Assembly (NCBI RefSeq): GCF_900102785.1
Contig: NZ_FNGC01000016.1
Span: forward strand, 1 to 64,000
DNA: 64,000 bases
Source of the DNA: Arthrobacter sp. ok362
Lineage (GTDB): Bacteria > Actinomycetota > Actinomycetes > Actinomycetales > Micrococcaceae
Reading direction: 5' to 3'
Shown here: positions 26,564-35,306 of the stretch, in pieces
How positions within the stretch are numbered: the stretch's first letter is position 1
Layout of the letters: every line of letters begins with the position of its first letter
The notes under the pieces: model-generated
The model's database searches: none
Told to the model about the DNA's origin: nothing
Seen by the model: only the letters and a program-made list of their open reading frames with translations
Made by a program: the position numbers and the translations under genes

Positions 26564-26890
26564 TTGACCGCCGCCACCCTGGCACTGACTGGCTGCGCGC
26601 CCGATCGCCAAGGAACCGGGCCCGGGACCGCCGGAACGCCCGAGACTGCCGCGACCAGGCCGGATGCGGCAGCTCGGCCTCCCGTGGATCTCCCCGCGCG
26701 GCCGGGGGCAACGTTGACCCGGGACGAGGTGACGGCGACTTATGCCGGGCACGCTGCGAAGTACTGGGGACTGGAAGCACCCGGGGTGTTGACCCGGTTG
26801 CCCTCCTTGGCCGCCGGGGTGGCGCTGACGTTCGATTTTTGCGGCGGGGCCCACGGCAGTGGGGCCGACCTGGCCCTCCTGGCCATCCTG
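26564..26890 (+). pseudogene. Polysaccharide deacetylase-like lipoprotein, N-terminal fragment
   Basis: The frame starts with a lipoprotein-like end (TAATLALTGCAPD, lipobox LTGC), a Pro/Thr-rich linker, TRDEVTATYAGHAAKYWGLEAPGV and VALTFDFCGGAHGSGADLALLAILR. The last part is the first catalytic motif (TFDxxGG) of the NodB/polysaccharide deacetylase fold. Similarity then stops and the frame runs into unrelated sequence. A short third-frame piece near 26980-27044 (LLFVAMRFVLVVFPWITDNK) belongs to something else, perhaps a membrane protein end. The signal-peptide n-region is also missing. Confidence 0.55.
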
Positions 26891-27052
26891 CGGCCGAGGT
26901 CTCCGCCAAAATCGTCCGTTCCCTGGTTCTCATCCCGCTCGGGTCCACCATCAACGGCGACGCCGGCGCGACGTTCCGCCGTTGCTGTTCGTGGCCATGC
27001 GGTTTGTCCTGGTGGTCTTCCCCTGGATCACAGACAACAAGTAAGGAAAATC

Positions 27053-27463
27053 ATGAACATCGAACCCTCCGCGCCCACCTCGAAAAACCCGGCGGCCCAG
27101 TTCGCCGGCGACGTCTGGCTCGACCCGATCGCGCTGCCCCACGAGTCCGACCAGACGATGGTCGTCGCTACCGTCCGCTTCGCGCCCGGAGCACGCACCG
27201 CCTGGCACTCCCACGAGCACGGCCAGTACCTTCGGGTCACCCAGGGCGTCGCACGCTTCGGCGGCCGCGACGGCACGACCATCGAGGTCCACCCCGGCCA
27301 GACGCTTTACACCGCGCCCGGCGAGGAGCACTGGCACGCTGCCGCCCCCGGCTGCTTCATGGAACACATCGCCATGCTTCAGAACGGCGAGGACCCCGCC
27401 AAGACCACCACCTGGCGCGAGCACATCACCGACGACGAATACAACGGCACCGCCCAGGCGTAG
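27053..27463 (+). CDS. Cupin-domain protein
   Basis: The 136-residue single-domain cupin has FAPGARTAWHSHEHGQYLRVTQGVARFG (motif 1 with the metal-binding His-x-His) and PGQTLYTAPGEEHWHAAAPGCFMEH (motif 2 His). It resembles small cupins annotated as carboxymuconolactone- or quinol-modifying and mandelonitrile lyase-like proteins. An ATG at 27053 has AAGGAAA upstream. The frame continues upstream into the deacetylase debris, but this start gives the family length. It stands alone between remnants. Confidence 0.87.
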   Translation: MNIEPSAPTSKNPAAQFAGDVWLDPIALPHESDQTMVVATVRFAPGARTAWHSHEHGQYLRVTQGVARFGGRDGTTIEVHPGQTLYTAPGEEHWHAAAPGCFMEHIAMLQNGEDPAKTTTWREHITDDEYNGTAQA

Positions 27464-27496
27464 CCTCCCCCCTCCCTTCGAGTATCAGAGGCCCTC

Positions 27497-27716
27497 GATT
27501 CAGCGGCGGCACGGTTCAAAGATGGGCGCGTCACGGCTTTTGATGCCCTCACCAAGCACGTCACTACCGATCTCGCCTGCTTCCTGGACATAGAACACTG
27601 GCAGGCCAAGGTCGGAGGAGGCGACAAAATATCGCCATTTGATCTGCGGGTAACGAGCATTTATCGCCTCGAAGGCGACACCTGGGCAATCAACCCCGGG
27701 TGTGCAGACGCACATG
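27497..27716 (+). pseudogene. DUF4440/NTF2-like protein, C-terminal fragment
   Basis: About 72 residues in one frame read ARFKDGRVTAFDALTKHVTTD, LACFLDIEHWQAKVGG, ISPFDLRVTSIYRLEGDTWAI. This is the C-terminal beta-sheet half of SnoaL/DUF4440-type proteins (family end W.I.HRHAD). There is no start and the end is altered. It lies directly after the cupin gene. Confidence 0.55.
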
Positions 27717-28149
27717 ACCGGCCGGATCAACGGCCGTGCGCTCGACGCCGGGCCCCATCGTCCCAGGCGTGCCCCGGTCGAGGGTGCGACATGCCCCCAT
27801 ACGTCTTGACGAAGACCATAGGGCACCCCGACGCTTCTATGTCTGTCAAGCGGCTGGAAACGGCTGCGGGCGCTGACCAACCGGCTTGCCCCTCCCCTCG
27901 TCGTTGTTTTGTCGGTGGCGAGCTCGCGAGCTGCCTCCGACGCAGCGGTGTCTACCGAAGGCGGAGAGAGGGAAAATCTATGAGGAACTCAGCGACGAAG
28001 GAGCGCCGAACAGAAGTTCCCGACCGCAGGCCCGACGAAGGAGGGCTAGACACTGCGGAGCGGGGGCGCATAATCCGAAGGAATCTCAACGATGTTGTCA
28101 ACGGATATTGGTGTGCCGCTCCGGCGTCCCGGCCGGTGGCCGGTGGCTG

Positions 28150-28275
28150 GGAGGTTGTCCGGGCCGTCGGAAGGCGCCCTGGGCATCGCCATTGTCCGCG
28201 GCAAGGTCCGTCGGCACCTACTTCTCCGCCGGATACCGGCGCATCGCTTCCCGACGCGGACCCGTCAAGGCATCT
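28150..28275 (+). pseudogene. IS110/IS1111-type transposase, C-terminal fragment
   Basis: A short frame reads SAARSVGTYFSAGYRRIASRRGPVKA, which resembles the end of IS110-family transposases (TYLSAQYRRLAxRRGKKKA). The rest is lost or frameshifted. An N-terminal IS110-type fragment is present at 39237-39376, possibly from a related element. Confidence 0.45.
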
Positions 28276-28283
28276 TTATTAGC

Positions 28284-28308
28284 TTCCTTGGAATTAGGTT
28301 CCATGGAA
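28284..28308. promoter_or_regulatory. Two palindromic sites upstream of MarR gene (candidate operator)
   Basis: TTCCTTGGAA at 28284 and TTCCATGGAA at 28299 are two palindromes of form TTCCNNGGAA with centres 15 bases apart, just 20-45 bases before the marR start. Position and symmetry suggest autoregulation by the MarR protein. Confidence 0.5.
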
Positions 28309-28329
28309 ACAAAGTGTTAGACTCCTTTT

Positions 28330-28800
28330 ATGAACAAGGGCGTCGAAACCTGGTCTCTATACCCTCTCTTCAGCGAACTGACTCGATTGGAAACCGAGCT
28401 GTGGGACGCACTCGATAGCAGTCTGCGCAAAGAACATGGCCTCCCGATGAGCAGATTTGAACCGATGGCCGTCGTCGATCGCCTAGGTGCGTGCCGGGTT
28501 TTCGATGTGGCTTCGGCTCTTGCGATTACCATCGGAGGCACGAGCAAGCTCATTGACCGGATTGAAGAGGCCGGATATTGCCGTCGGAGAAATAACCCAG
28601 TCGATCGCCGGTCCTCCCTCATCGAGCTAACGGCGGACGGGCGCATGTTGCTGGAACGGGCGAGGAAGACGGTTGAAGCCGAGCTGGATCTGCGGCTGAA
28701 TCCTGTGCTTACCGAGCAGAAAACGGATGATCTCGTGGAACTGCTGGGCCGACTGCGAAATGCCAGCCGCTCGGCAGCGGCTGCAGAGCGACCGAGCTGA
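28330..28800 (+). CDS. MarR family transcriptional regulator
   Basis: The 156-residue protein has a winged helix-turn-helix at about residues 50-120: RVFDVASALAITIGGTSKLIDRIEEAGYCRRRNNPVDRRSSLIELTADGRMLLERA. The DRR wing with Arg pairs is the usual MarR DNA contact. N- and C-terminal helices form the dimer. Such repressors bind near their own promoter and release on small phenolic ligands. The downstream gene, 90 bases on, encodes an NTF2-like protein and may be the target. Confidence 0.88.
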   Translation: MNKGVETWSLYPLFSELTRLETELWDALDSSLRKEHGLPMSRFEPMAVVDRLGACRVFDVASALAITIGGTSKLIDRIEEAGYCRRRNNPVDRRSSLIELTADGRMLLERARKTVEAELDLRLNPVLTEQKTDDLVELLGRLRNASRSAAAAERPS

Positions 28801-28889
28801 CGTGCTTGCGCGAGCCTGGGGTCATCATCCAATAGCCACTAACCAGCGGTGTATGCCGTAGCCAACTAGAGATGTAAAGGAAGCAGCAA

Positions 28890-29303
28890 ATGACTGAAGA
28901 ACTACGTGGACGCATGGACCGTTTCGTTGAATTCATCAATTCAGCCGACGAAAAGATTGGTGATGAGATCATCTCACCGTCGGCCACGTTCCACGTGCCC
29001 TTTCTGCCCGAGCCGGTGCAGGGTCCAAGCGGCTATCTCGAAATCATCGGGATAATGCGACAGGCGTTTCCCGACGTCCAGTGGTCACTGGAGGAAACCA
29101 TCATTCAAGGAAACACGGTAGCTGCACGGTTCATCCTGCGTGGCACACACCGAGGGGACTTCCTCGGCGTATCTGCAACAGGCAAACCGATCCAAACGCA
29201 GGCAATGAACATCTATCGATTCACAAACGGTCAAATCATCGAAGAGCACGGTCTCCCAGACCTCTTCGGGCTAATGATGCAGATTCGGCCGATCGACGCC
29301 TAG
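28890..29303 (+). CDS. SnoaL-like ester cyclase / NTF2-family protein
   Basis: The 137-residue polyketide cyclase-like fold includes MDRFVEFINSADEKIGDEIISPSATFHVP, GYLEIIGIMRQAFPDVQWSLEE, VAARFILRGTHRGDFLGVSATGKPIQ and NIYRFTNGQIIEEHGLPDLFGLM. The H-x-G-x-F-x-G and I-x-E-H motifs are those of the SnoaL/LinA-like ester cyclase family, and the aspartate and histidine residues of the pocket are present. AAAGGAAG precedes the ATG. It probably forms a unit with the MarR gene. Confidence 0.87.
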   Translation: MTEELRGRMDRFVEFINSADEKIGDEIISPSATFHVPFLPEPVQGPSGYLEIIGIMRQAFPDVQWSLEETIIQGNTVAARFILRGTHRGDFLGVSATGKPIQTQAMNIYRFTNGQIIEEHGLPDLFGLMMQIRPIDA

Positions 29304-29727
29304 AGGACCCTGAAAGTCATTGGAGATCGGTTCTTCTGAAGAACCTGGTCCGCGCTCCGCATGTCTGGGGTACGCCATGCGACCTCTAACTGACTGCACT
29401 GCGGAGCAGCTAACACCACACGACAAGGCCTTGTCCCAAGTCCCAGTTGCCAACTTCCGCTGCTGACTAACCGAACCGGGAACGATAGCCAACAACAAAG
29501 CCATACCCGCCTCCCCCGGGTAGCCACGACCCTACAACGGCCACGGAACCACCCGTCAACACCATAAGGACACCGGCAAAAGACGCCATCAGCAGAGCAG
29601 GCGTGGTCGACGGCGGAGCTCTGCGGAGCCGGCGGGCTCGCCCAACGGGACGAGCGCAGCGAGGTCCGTGCCTTGGTGCAGCGAGGCAATTCAGGGGCTC
29701 ACCCGACCACCTCGAGAACCAGAACTC
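29304..29727. other. Gene-free interval before IS110 element
   Basis: About 420 bases with no supportable gene. It probably contains the right end of the IS110 element and the terminator of the NTF2 gene; IS110 elements lack terminal inverted repeats, so the boundary is not visible. Confidence 0.35.
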
Positions 29728-30856
29728 CTAGCTGACGGCGTGCTCCGATTCCCGGCAAGGGTCTGCCCCTGCAGCATGGGATCGAGCCGGTTCCGCGGTG
29801 GCGTAAAGGGTGTTGAGTTGGCGGTAGAGTGTTCGGGCGACGTAGCGCTTCAGGGATCTGCGGATCTCCCGGTAGCTACGGCCTTCTTGGGTGCGTTTGG
29901 CGACGTGGTCCCGTGTTCCGGGGTCGTGGGTCATCCGGGTCATAGTGATGGTGTGCAAGGCTCGGTTGAGGCGCCTATCACCGCCCCGGTTAAGCCTGTG
30001 CCGGACAGTGTTACCGCTTGAGGCTGGCAAGGGATTCACCCCTGCCAGTGCGGCGAAGGCAGCTTCGCCGCGAACCCTGCCTGGATGCGACCAAGCTGTC
30101 AGGACAGCAGCGACCAGCCCCGACGCCCACCATCTCTAACAGCGGCGCCGCGGGGCTTTGCTGGATCAGCTCTGTCATGCGCTTCTGGTTCGCAGTCAGC
30201 TGAGTGGTCACTTCAAGAACGCGACGCGCCAACCGAACTGCTTCCTCGCGCGCGATCGATAGTTCCATCTGCTCCTGTCGTTCCCGCCATCTGGTGATCG
30301 TGGCGATCTGGGCGGGAACCAGAGGTTTACGAGCGTCGATTCCCAGATCATGTGCCCGGAGTAAGGCGATGAGTGCATTGATATTAACTGTTCGTTCCCG
30401 GGTCAACTGATCCCGGGCTGCACTCAGGATCCTGAGTCCGGCACGGGTTCCTTCATCCCGTCGCGGAACTCGGAGCTGGGACTCCTCTAAGCCGATGACA
30501 GCGGTTCCGATGGCGGCGGCGTCCAGCGGGTCGGATTTGCCGATCGCCCGGCGCCCTCGAGCGTTCATCCGTGGAGCTTCGGCGACGTCGTAGCCGGCGT
30601 CGGCTACTGCCCGGGCCAGACGTGCACCATAAGAGCCGATACCCTCAACGGCCCATAGACAGGCCATATCGCCCTCTGTCCGTCGGCCTACCCAGGCAAG
30701 TGCGCGGGAAATCCCTGCCGAGGTGGTCGGGAACTGCTCGCACGCGACCTGTCGCTTGGTACCGGCCTCGATGATGGCGTAAGTGTGTGTGCGGGCGTGA
30801 CAGTCCACGCCGATTACGAACGGGCGAGTCTGCGCAACGATAGTCAACGCGGCCAC
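29728..30856 (-). mobile_element. IS110-family transposase, full length but frameshifted
   Basis: A GTG at 30856 (VAALTIVAQTRPFVIGVDCH) opens a DEDD-type transposase: GVDCHARTHTYAII, LWAVEGIGSYGARLARAV, IGKSDPLDAAAIG in the N-terminal RuvC-like domain, and a C-terminal half that begins LLEMVGVG. Near 30115 the frame shifts by one base; in the next frame the protein resumes AAVLLTAWSHPGRVRGEAAFAALAG-like sequence, VNPLPASSGNTVRHRLNRGGDRRLNRAL and ends at 29728. Joined length is about 390 residues, normal for the family. The single break makes it inactive unless it is an assembly error. Confidence 0.85.
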
Positions 30857-31260
30857 CCTACTTCCTTTCGAACGGGCAAGACTGGTCGCATCACGACCGG
30901 CACTGGACCTGGGAAGAGTCACCTCGAGGCAATACTGTGATGAGCCACAACCTCAGGGGCTGGGCAAGCTTCTAATCAAGCCACCTACGTGAAACAGGTC
31001 AACGCCGGCCGCTCCACCCAGCGCGGACAAGTCGGGGGGAATTCACCCTCAAGGGGCAATTGTTTTTTCGAGCCACGCGCCTGACAGAACGACCGGCATC
31101 AACACTGCCAGCTAGTCCCAGACCAGCCACCGTAAGACTCACAGTTGTTTTTTGCCCGCAGGGAAGTGTTTCTCCCCGACCGTCGGGCAGATCCACATCG
31201 ACGGCGTGAAGTGCCTGAGGCGCATTAACCGAGCGGCCCACTGGCCGGGCCACCCCGACT
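30857..31260. other. Gene-free interval between IS110 and HxlR regulator
   Basis: About 400 bases in which I see no supportable gene, promoter or repeat. Confidence 0.35.
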
Positions 31261-31767
31261 TCAGTCGCTGGTCTTTTGTGGTATGCCTGCACGGGCCAGC
31301 TCGATGAGGTTTTCACTGGACTTCGGATGAGCCCAGGCGGTGGTTGCGACCGTGAGTTCCGCCCCGCATGTTTGGCACCAGGCACCGGAGGCGGACTCGG
31401 TTCCACAGGTCGTGCAGATAATACGCATTGATTTTCCGCCCGGCGACTGCGTGTGCCTCTGCGCCCACACTGTGAGCGCATGCAGGACGGGCAGCGCGTC
31501 GGTCCCGGCTGCCGTGAGGCGGTACTCATTCCGGGGGCTGGTTCCCGCGCTGTAAGGCTCGGCGGTCAGAACACCCGCCCCGACCAGGCGCCGGAGGCGT
31601 TCGCTGAGGACATTGTCGGCGACCCGCAGTTCCTTCTTCATGCCGTCGAACCGGTTGTTGCCCAGGAACACCTCCCGCAGCACCAGCAGGGACCACGGAT
31701 CCCCCAGGACGTCGGCGGCCCGGGCGATGGGGCACTTGTCTTCCGACCAGCTAGTGCGAAGCGGCAT
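31261..31767 (-). CDS. HxlR family regulator with C-terminal zinc ribbon
   Basis: The 168-residue protein has an HxlR winged helix at about residues 8-105 (CPIARAADVLGDPWSLLVLREVFLGNNRFDGMKKEL, LSERLRRLVGAGVLTAEPYS). It is followed by a small zinc-ribbon-like module CTTCGTESASGAWCQTCG (two CxxC pairs, residues about 118-136) and a short tail. Cys11 is the conserved redox or ligand cysteine of many HxlR proteins. The zinc ribbon is a less common addition and could sense metal or aid binding. It is divergent from the transporter at 31937, with tandem operator-like palindromes between them. Confidence 0.88.
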   Translation of the reverse strand: MPLRTSWSEDKCPIARAADVLGDPWSLLVLREVFLGNNRFDGMKKELRVADNVLSERLRRLVGAGVLTAEPYSAGTSPRNEYRLTAAGTDALPVLHALTVWAQRHTQSPGGKSMRIICTTCGTESASGAWCQTCGAELTVATTAWAHPKSSENLIELARAGIPQKTSD

Positions 31768-31794
31768 CAGGATTCCTTTCCAAAGAGGTGCTTA

Positions 31795-31832
31795 CTTTCT
31801 TGAAGCAAGTTTATTTACTTTCTTAAAGAAAG
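31795..31832. promoter_or_regulatory. Tandem palindromes between HxlR and transporter genes (operator)
   Basis: A perfect palindrome CTTTCTT-A-AAGAAAG lies at 31818-31832. A near copy, CTTTCTT-G-AAGCAAG, lies at 31795-31809, 23 bases away (about two helical turns). Both lie immediately upstream of the HxlR start and about 110-140 bases before the transporter start. They are the obvious binding sites for the HxlR protein. Confidence 0.7.
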
Positions 31833-31936
31833 CTTGTACCGTGATTCTACGCCACCAACGGGATGAAGCAATCCCTGCCGATCACCGCACCGCGATCCCA
31901 CGACCCACTGACGACCCCAGCTCCGAGGAGTACGGA

Positions 31937-32998
31937 ATGACTGTTACCGACATCAGGACCGGGCCGGCAACGGCCGGCCCGGACGCCCCCTCACCGGGCC
32001 CACCATCACCCGCCGACCCTTCGCCCGCCGCCCCGTCGGGCATGCTGCCGTTGAGCCTCTTCGGTGTTCCGCTGGGCCTCGCCGGATTGGGCGCCGGATG
32101 GTCCGCGGCCCGGGCCACCCTCGGGGCGCCGGCCTGGCCGGAGGAAGTCCTCTACGGAGCGGCCAGTGCCATCTGGCTCATCCTGACCACGGTCTATCTG
32201 CTGCGCGGCCTGCGACGCAAAGGAGCCTTCCGCGCCGATCTCCGGCACCAGATAGCCGGCCCGTTTGCATCCTTCATCCCCCTGGTGGGGATCCTGCTCT
32301 CAGCCCACTACAGCGAATACCTTCCCGCACTAGGCATGTGGGTATGCGTTGCGTTCATCGCCGCCCTTACCGTCGTGGCCACCCAGCTCTTCGCCCACTG
32401 GATTACCGGCGGAGTTTCAATGCAAGCCATTCACCCCGGCTACTTCCTGCCCGTCGTGGCCGGATCCTTCGTCGCCAGCATCGGATTCTCCAGCATCCAC
32501 GCCCACGACGCGGCGCTGGCCGCCTTCGGCATCGGCGCCTTCTTCTGGCTCGTCGTCGGAACCGTCGTCACAGTCCGGCTGATGACCGCAGGCGCTCTCC
32601 CCCCGGCGGCCAAGACCGGTCTGTCGGCCTACCTCGCCGCGCCAGCAACCGCAAGCGTCGCCTGGATGGTTTCACACCCGGGACCCATGGGAGCGCTGCA
32701 GCTCGGCCTCACCGGAGTGCTGATCATCATGCTGCTCATGCAACTGTTCCTCATCGGCGAGTACCGCAGGCTCCCCTTTAGCCCCCTCTTCTGGGTCTTC
32801 ACCTTTCCTGTGGCCACCACTGCAAACTACGCCGTCCGCTGGTTCGCCGCAGCGAACCTCCCGGGCCGCGAAACCTATGCCTGGATCGCCCTCGCCCTGG
32901 CAACGGCATTCATCATGGCCATCGCCCTCCGCAGCGGGGTGGCGGCCATTGCCCGTATCGCCGAAAAACGCCGGAACAACACACCAGGCCTCGTCTAG
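31937..32998 (+). CDS. TDT/SLAC1 family transporter (TehA-like)
   Basis: The 353-residue membrane protein has a Pro-rich cytoplasmic N-terminus and about ten transmembrane helices in the tellurite-resistance/dicarboxylate transporter pattern: LFGVPLGLAGLGAGWSAAR, ASAIWLILTTVYLLRGL, FASFIPLVGILLSAHY, HPGYFLPVVAGSFVASIG, and repeated VGTVVTVRLM / GLTGVLIIMLLMQLFLIGEYRRLPFSP. Relatives export tellurite, malate, sulfite or anions. The divergent HxlR regulator and shared operator suggest induction by a reactive compound. The start at 31937 was chosen after GGAG, since the longer open frame upstream runs through the operator. Confidence 0.85.
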   Translation: MTVTDIRTGPATAGPDAPSPGPPSPADPSPAAPSGMLPLSLFGVPLGLAGLGAGWSAARATLGAPAWPEEVLYGAASAIWLILTTVYLLRGLRRKGAFRADLRHQIAGPFASFIPLVGILLSAHYSEYLPALGMWVCVAFIAALTVVATQLFAHWITGGVSMQAIHPGYFLPVVAGSFVASIGFSSIHAHDAALAAFGIGAFFWLVVGTVVTVRLMTAGALPPAAKTGLSAYLAAPATASVAWMVSHPGPMGALQLGLTGVLIIMLLMQLFLIGEYRRLPFSPLFWVFTFPVATTANYAVRWFAAANLPGRETYAWIALALATAFIMAIALRSGVAAIARIAEKRRNNTPGLV

Positions 32999-33002
32999 AC
33001 CG

Positions 33003-33213
33003 ACGAGCCGCCGCCAGCGGCACGGGCTTCGGAAGCGCTTGGCTCCGCGCAGAATCCGCCATCGGACCGCTCCTCGTCGGATGGATCGTCGACAACTTCG
33101 GCATCAGCTACGTCTTCACCGTGTTTGCCGCAGCGGCCCTCATCGGAGGCCTCATCACCATCGTCTTCGCCATCGAGACCAAGGGCCGCGCCCTTGAAGA
33201 ACACTCGCCCTAA
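33003..33213 (+). pseudogene. MFS transporter, C-terminal fragment
   Basis: Directly after the transporter stop a frame without a start reads SGTGFGSAWLRAESAIGPLLVGWIVD, FGISYVFTVFAAAALIGGLITIVFAIETKGRALEEHSP and stops. These are the last two helices and the conserved ETKGRxLEE end of sugar/aromatic-acid MFS transporters. Only about 68 residues remain, so this is a remnant fused to the locus by deletion. Confidence 0.75.
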
Positions 33214-33328
33214 CCAACCTCCACGCCCTCGCACGCAATCACCAAGCCACAGGGGCCCAGGCCGCTGTGGCTTGCAAAGCATGACGTGCGGGGTCTCGGT
33301 TCCTTGGTCGGGTGGCACGAACCAGTGG

Positions 33329-34072
33329 TTAGATGTAGATGGCTCGGTTGAGTTCGACGACGTCGTCGGAGGTGAGGGTCGCACCGGTCTCGAGCTTTTC
33401 CGAGATTGCGGCCATCGCCAGGTCCCTCCGCTGCGAGATCCGATCCTTCTTGGCGGCTGCAAGAGCTTCAGGGATTTCCTGGCGCGTGAGATCGGTGCAG
33501 TAAGCGGGAGCTCCCGGCTGCTGGCGCCAGGAATCGGCAAGGGACCCCGCGTCGAAAGCGTCGAACCCGGTGTCCTCCACCAGGCTCACTGCTACTGCCT
33601 TGTCCGCCTCGCGGTCCGCGGCAATGGGGATTGCGATGCGATCGGGGTCGCCTGCTGCTTTGCCCTTGGCTTCGAACGACCCAGCCCCGACGGCGTTCCA
33701 GGCCTTGGCCACGGGACGTCCGAGCTGCTCGGTGATCCATACGCTCTCGACTTGCCCGTCATCGAGTGCCTGCACCTGTCCATCACGCATGGGGTAGTAG
33801 TTCGAGGTATCGACGATGACTGCATCGGCTGGAAGGTTGGCGATAAGGGGTTTGATCGCGGGGATACGACTCAGTGGCACGGAGATAATGAGGGCGTCGA
33901 CGTCGGTGACAACATCGGCGGCCTCTACTGCCCGGGCTCCTGCTGCCACGATCTCGGGGTTGATGGTCTCCGGACCACGGGAGTTGGCGACCTTGACCTC
34001 GTGTCCGGCTCCACTAAGCTTGCGGGCCAGTGTCGCGCCGATGGATCCTGCTCCGAGGATGCCGATCTTCAT
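33329..34072 (-). CDS. NADPH-dependent F420 reductase-like / NADP oxidoreductase
   Basis: The 247-residue protein has a Rossmann N-terminus KIGILGAGSIGATLARKLSGAGHEV and NSRG at the ribose/phosphate site. LIISVPLSRIP, VIVDTSNYYPMRDG and VAKAWNAVGAGSFE follow the pattern of F420-dependent NADP oxidoreductases and related imine or flavin reductases. The C-terminal part is helical (RQEIPEALAAAKKDR). It lies divergent from the MerR gene. Its promoter on the minus strand has TTGACC, a 19-base spacer and a MerR-type dyad, so it is probably activated by that MerR protein. Confidence 0.87.
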   Translation of the reverse strand: MKIGILGAGSIGATLARKLSGAGHEVKVANSRGPETINPEIVAAGARAVEAADVVTDVDALIISVPLSRIPAIKPLIANLPADAVIVDTSNYYPMRDGQVQALDDGQVESVWITEQLGRPVAKAWNAVGAGSFEAKGKAAGDPDRIAIPIAADREADKAVAVSLVEDTGFDAFDAGSLADSWRQQPGAPAYCTDLTRQEIPEALAAAKKDRISQRRDLAMAAISEKLETGATLTSDDVVELNRAIYI

Positions 34073-34114
34073 GTGAATCCCTTCATTGAGCTTGTAATTA
34101 GCTCCATTCTGAAC

Positions 34115-34133
34115 CCTTCCATTAGTGTGAAGG
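34115..34133 (-). promoter_or_regulatory. MerR-type operator and promoter for the NADP oxidoreductase
   Basis: The dyad CCTTC...GAAGG sits between a TTGACC -35 and a TCAGAAT-like -10 separated by 19 bases on the minus strand. The long spacer with a central dyad is typical of promoters that MerR-family activators untwist. An almost identical site occurs at 34580-34599. Confidence 0.65.
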
Positions 34134-34162
34134 TCAATTCGCGTTCACGAAGGAGGGCCCCT

Positions 34163-34552
34163 ATGCGCATTGGTGAGCTATCCAAACGGTCAGGTGTTCC
34201 GGCCCGGATGCTGCGGTATTACGAGGAACAGGGCCTGGTGACCCCTCGCCGCCTCGATAACGGCTACCGGTCATATGACGAACATCTCGTTGACCGCGTC
34301 GGCAAGATCCGTGGCCTGATCGACGCAGGCATATCGACCCGGATCATAGGGGACATCCTGCCCTGCCTGGATCGACCGCAGACTATCGTGGTCACCGACC
34401 CGCACCCAGAACTGCGAGAGGTACTTCTTCAGGAGCGTGACCGGATGACCCAGAAGATCGACATACTCGTCCAAAACCGTGACTCCATCACCCGGTACAT
34501 CAAGGCCATGGACTCAGCCTTGGGTGTTGTCGCGGAGAAGACCGCAAGTTAA
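34163..34552 (+). CDS. MerR family transcriptional regulator
   Basis: The 129-residue protein has an N-terminal MerR winged helix MRIGELSKRSGVPARMLRYYEEQGLVTPRRLDNGYRSY, a linker helix RVGKIRGLIDAGISTRIIGDIL and a C-terminal coiled coil (LQERDRMTQKIDILVQNRDSI). There are no conserved cysteines of metal or SoxR sensors, so the signal is likely an organic molecule. The start at 34163 has AAGGAGG upstream; the longer open frame before it covers the intergenic operator. It is divergent from the NADP oxidoreductase and upstream of a second copy of the operator. Confidence 0.92.
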   Translation: MRIGELSKRSGVPARMLRYYEEQGLVTPRRLDNGYRSYDEHLVDRVGKIRGLIDAGISTRIIGDILPCLDRPQTIVVTDPHPELREVLLQERDRMTQKIDILVQNRDSITRYIKAMDSALGVVAEKTAS

Positions 34553-34575
34553 CCTCGCCACCTACGCGGCTGGAC

Positions 34576-34608
34576 TTGACCTTCCCATAGGTGTGAAGGT
34601 TGCATGAT
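34576..34608 (+). promoter_or_regulatory. Orphan MerR-type promoter downstream of the MerR gene
   Basis: TTGACC at 34576, a 19-base spacer carrying CCTTCCCATAGGTGTGAAGG, then TGCATGAT. It matches the operator upstream of the NADP oxidoreductase. It drives no intact gene: the ATG at 34615 opens only about 29 codons. Confidence 0.6.
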
Positions 34609-34614
34609 GGGTCC

Positions 34615-34704
34615 ATGACATCCTCAAGAATCGAGACCCCCGCCTTCGCGCCTCCAGCAGGTCTTCGCCGCCACCGTGGTCCACTAGCAGCCCGCAACCG
34701 ATGA
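34615..34704 (+). pseudogene. Truncated reading frame behind the orphan MerR promoter
   Basis: MTSSRIETPAFAPPAGLRRH and a few more residues, then a stop. The start IETPAFAPPAG recalls the beginning of RidA/YjgF-like or small oxidoreductase proteins, but too little is left to name it. The position, seven bases behind a promoter, suggests the remains of a MerR target gene. Confidence 0.4.
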
Positions 34705-34970
34705 GCAACGCTACGAAAGGACCGCCGCGGCAGGTCCCCACGGTCCGAACCTAGCCCCCGGAGCCCGCACCCTCCGTGACGGCCTCAAGCGCCACGCCTT
34801 CCCTCAGCCGGAGCTGCCCGGCGGCGACGGCTCGGGCCGTGGCCACAGTCGCCAGGCTCGCGGTTGCGGCGTTGCGGCCTCGGTCGGACTGGCGCTTCTT
34901 CTCTAGTCGGGATCGCAGTCGGCGGCCGGAGAATTCGCACTGCCCCTGGGATGGCTAGTCCTTCGCGTAC
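34705..34970. other. Interval without a supportable gene
   Basis: About 270 bases of GC-rich sequence with only short open frames; likely debris from the lost MerR target. Confidence 0.3.
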
Positions 34971-35306
34971 TCAGGGCGGGAAATCGCGGGCCAAATCAGA
35001 CGCCGGTGTAAGCATCCAGCCTTCCCTGTCCTTCTCGTAGCTAATCACCATCGGCCCCTCGGCGCCGCGGGCCGTATCCATGGCCAGCAACAACGCATCC
35101 TGCAGCCGCCGTGCATAGTCAAGCCTTTCAGCCTGCGCTCCGACGAGCTCGCTGTTGTCGATAACATGGAAAGCCTTACCTCCCGCGACCACCGTTACCG
35201 CATATCCCGTCTCCTCGTGGACCGATCCACGAGAAGTTCTAATTTCAGTGACTTTGGCGGCCCGAATCAGGCCCTGGTCGGCGGTACGAATCCACACGTC
35301 ACCCAT
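34971..35306 (-). CDS. Hypothetical protein (111 aa)
   Basis: The protein has alternating beta-rich and helical parts: MGDVWIRTADQGLIRAAKVTEI, GYAVTVVAGGKAFHVIDNSEL, LDYARRLQDALLLAMDTARG, MVISYEKDREGWMLTP. Coding-like composition and AAGGGAG before the ATG support a real gene. No family recognised. It stands alone. Confidence 0.6.
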   Translation of the reverse strand: MGDVWIRTADQGLIRAAKVTEIRTSRGSVHEETGYAVTVVAGGKAFHVIDNSELVGAQAERLDYARRLQDALLLAMDTARGAEGPMVISYEKDREGWMLTPASDLARDFPP

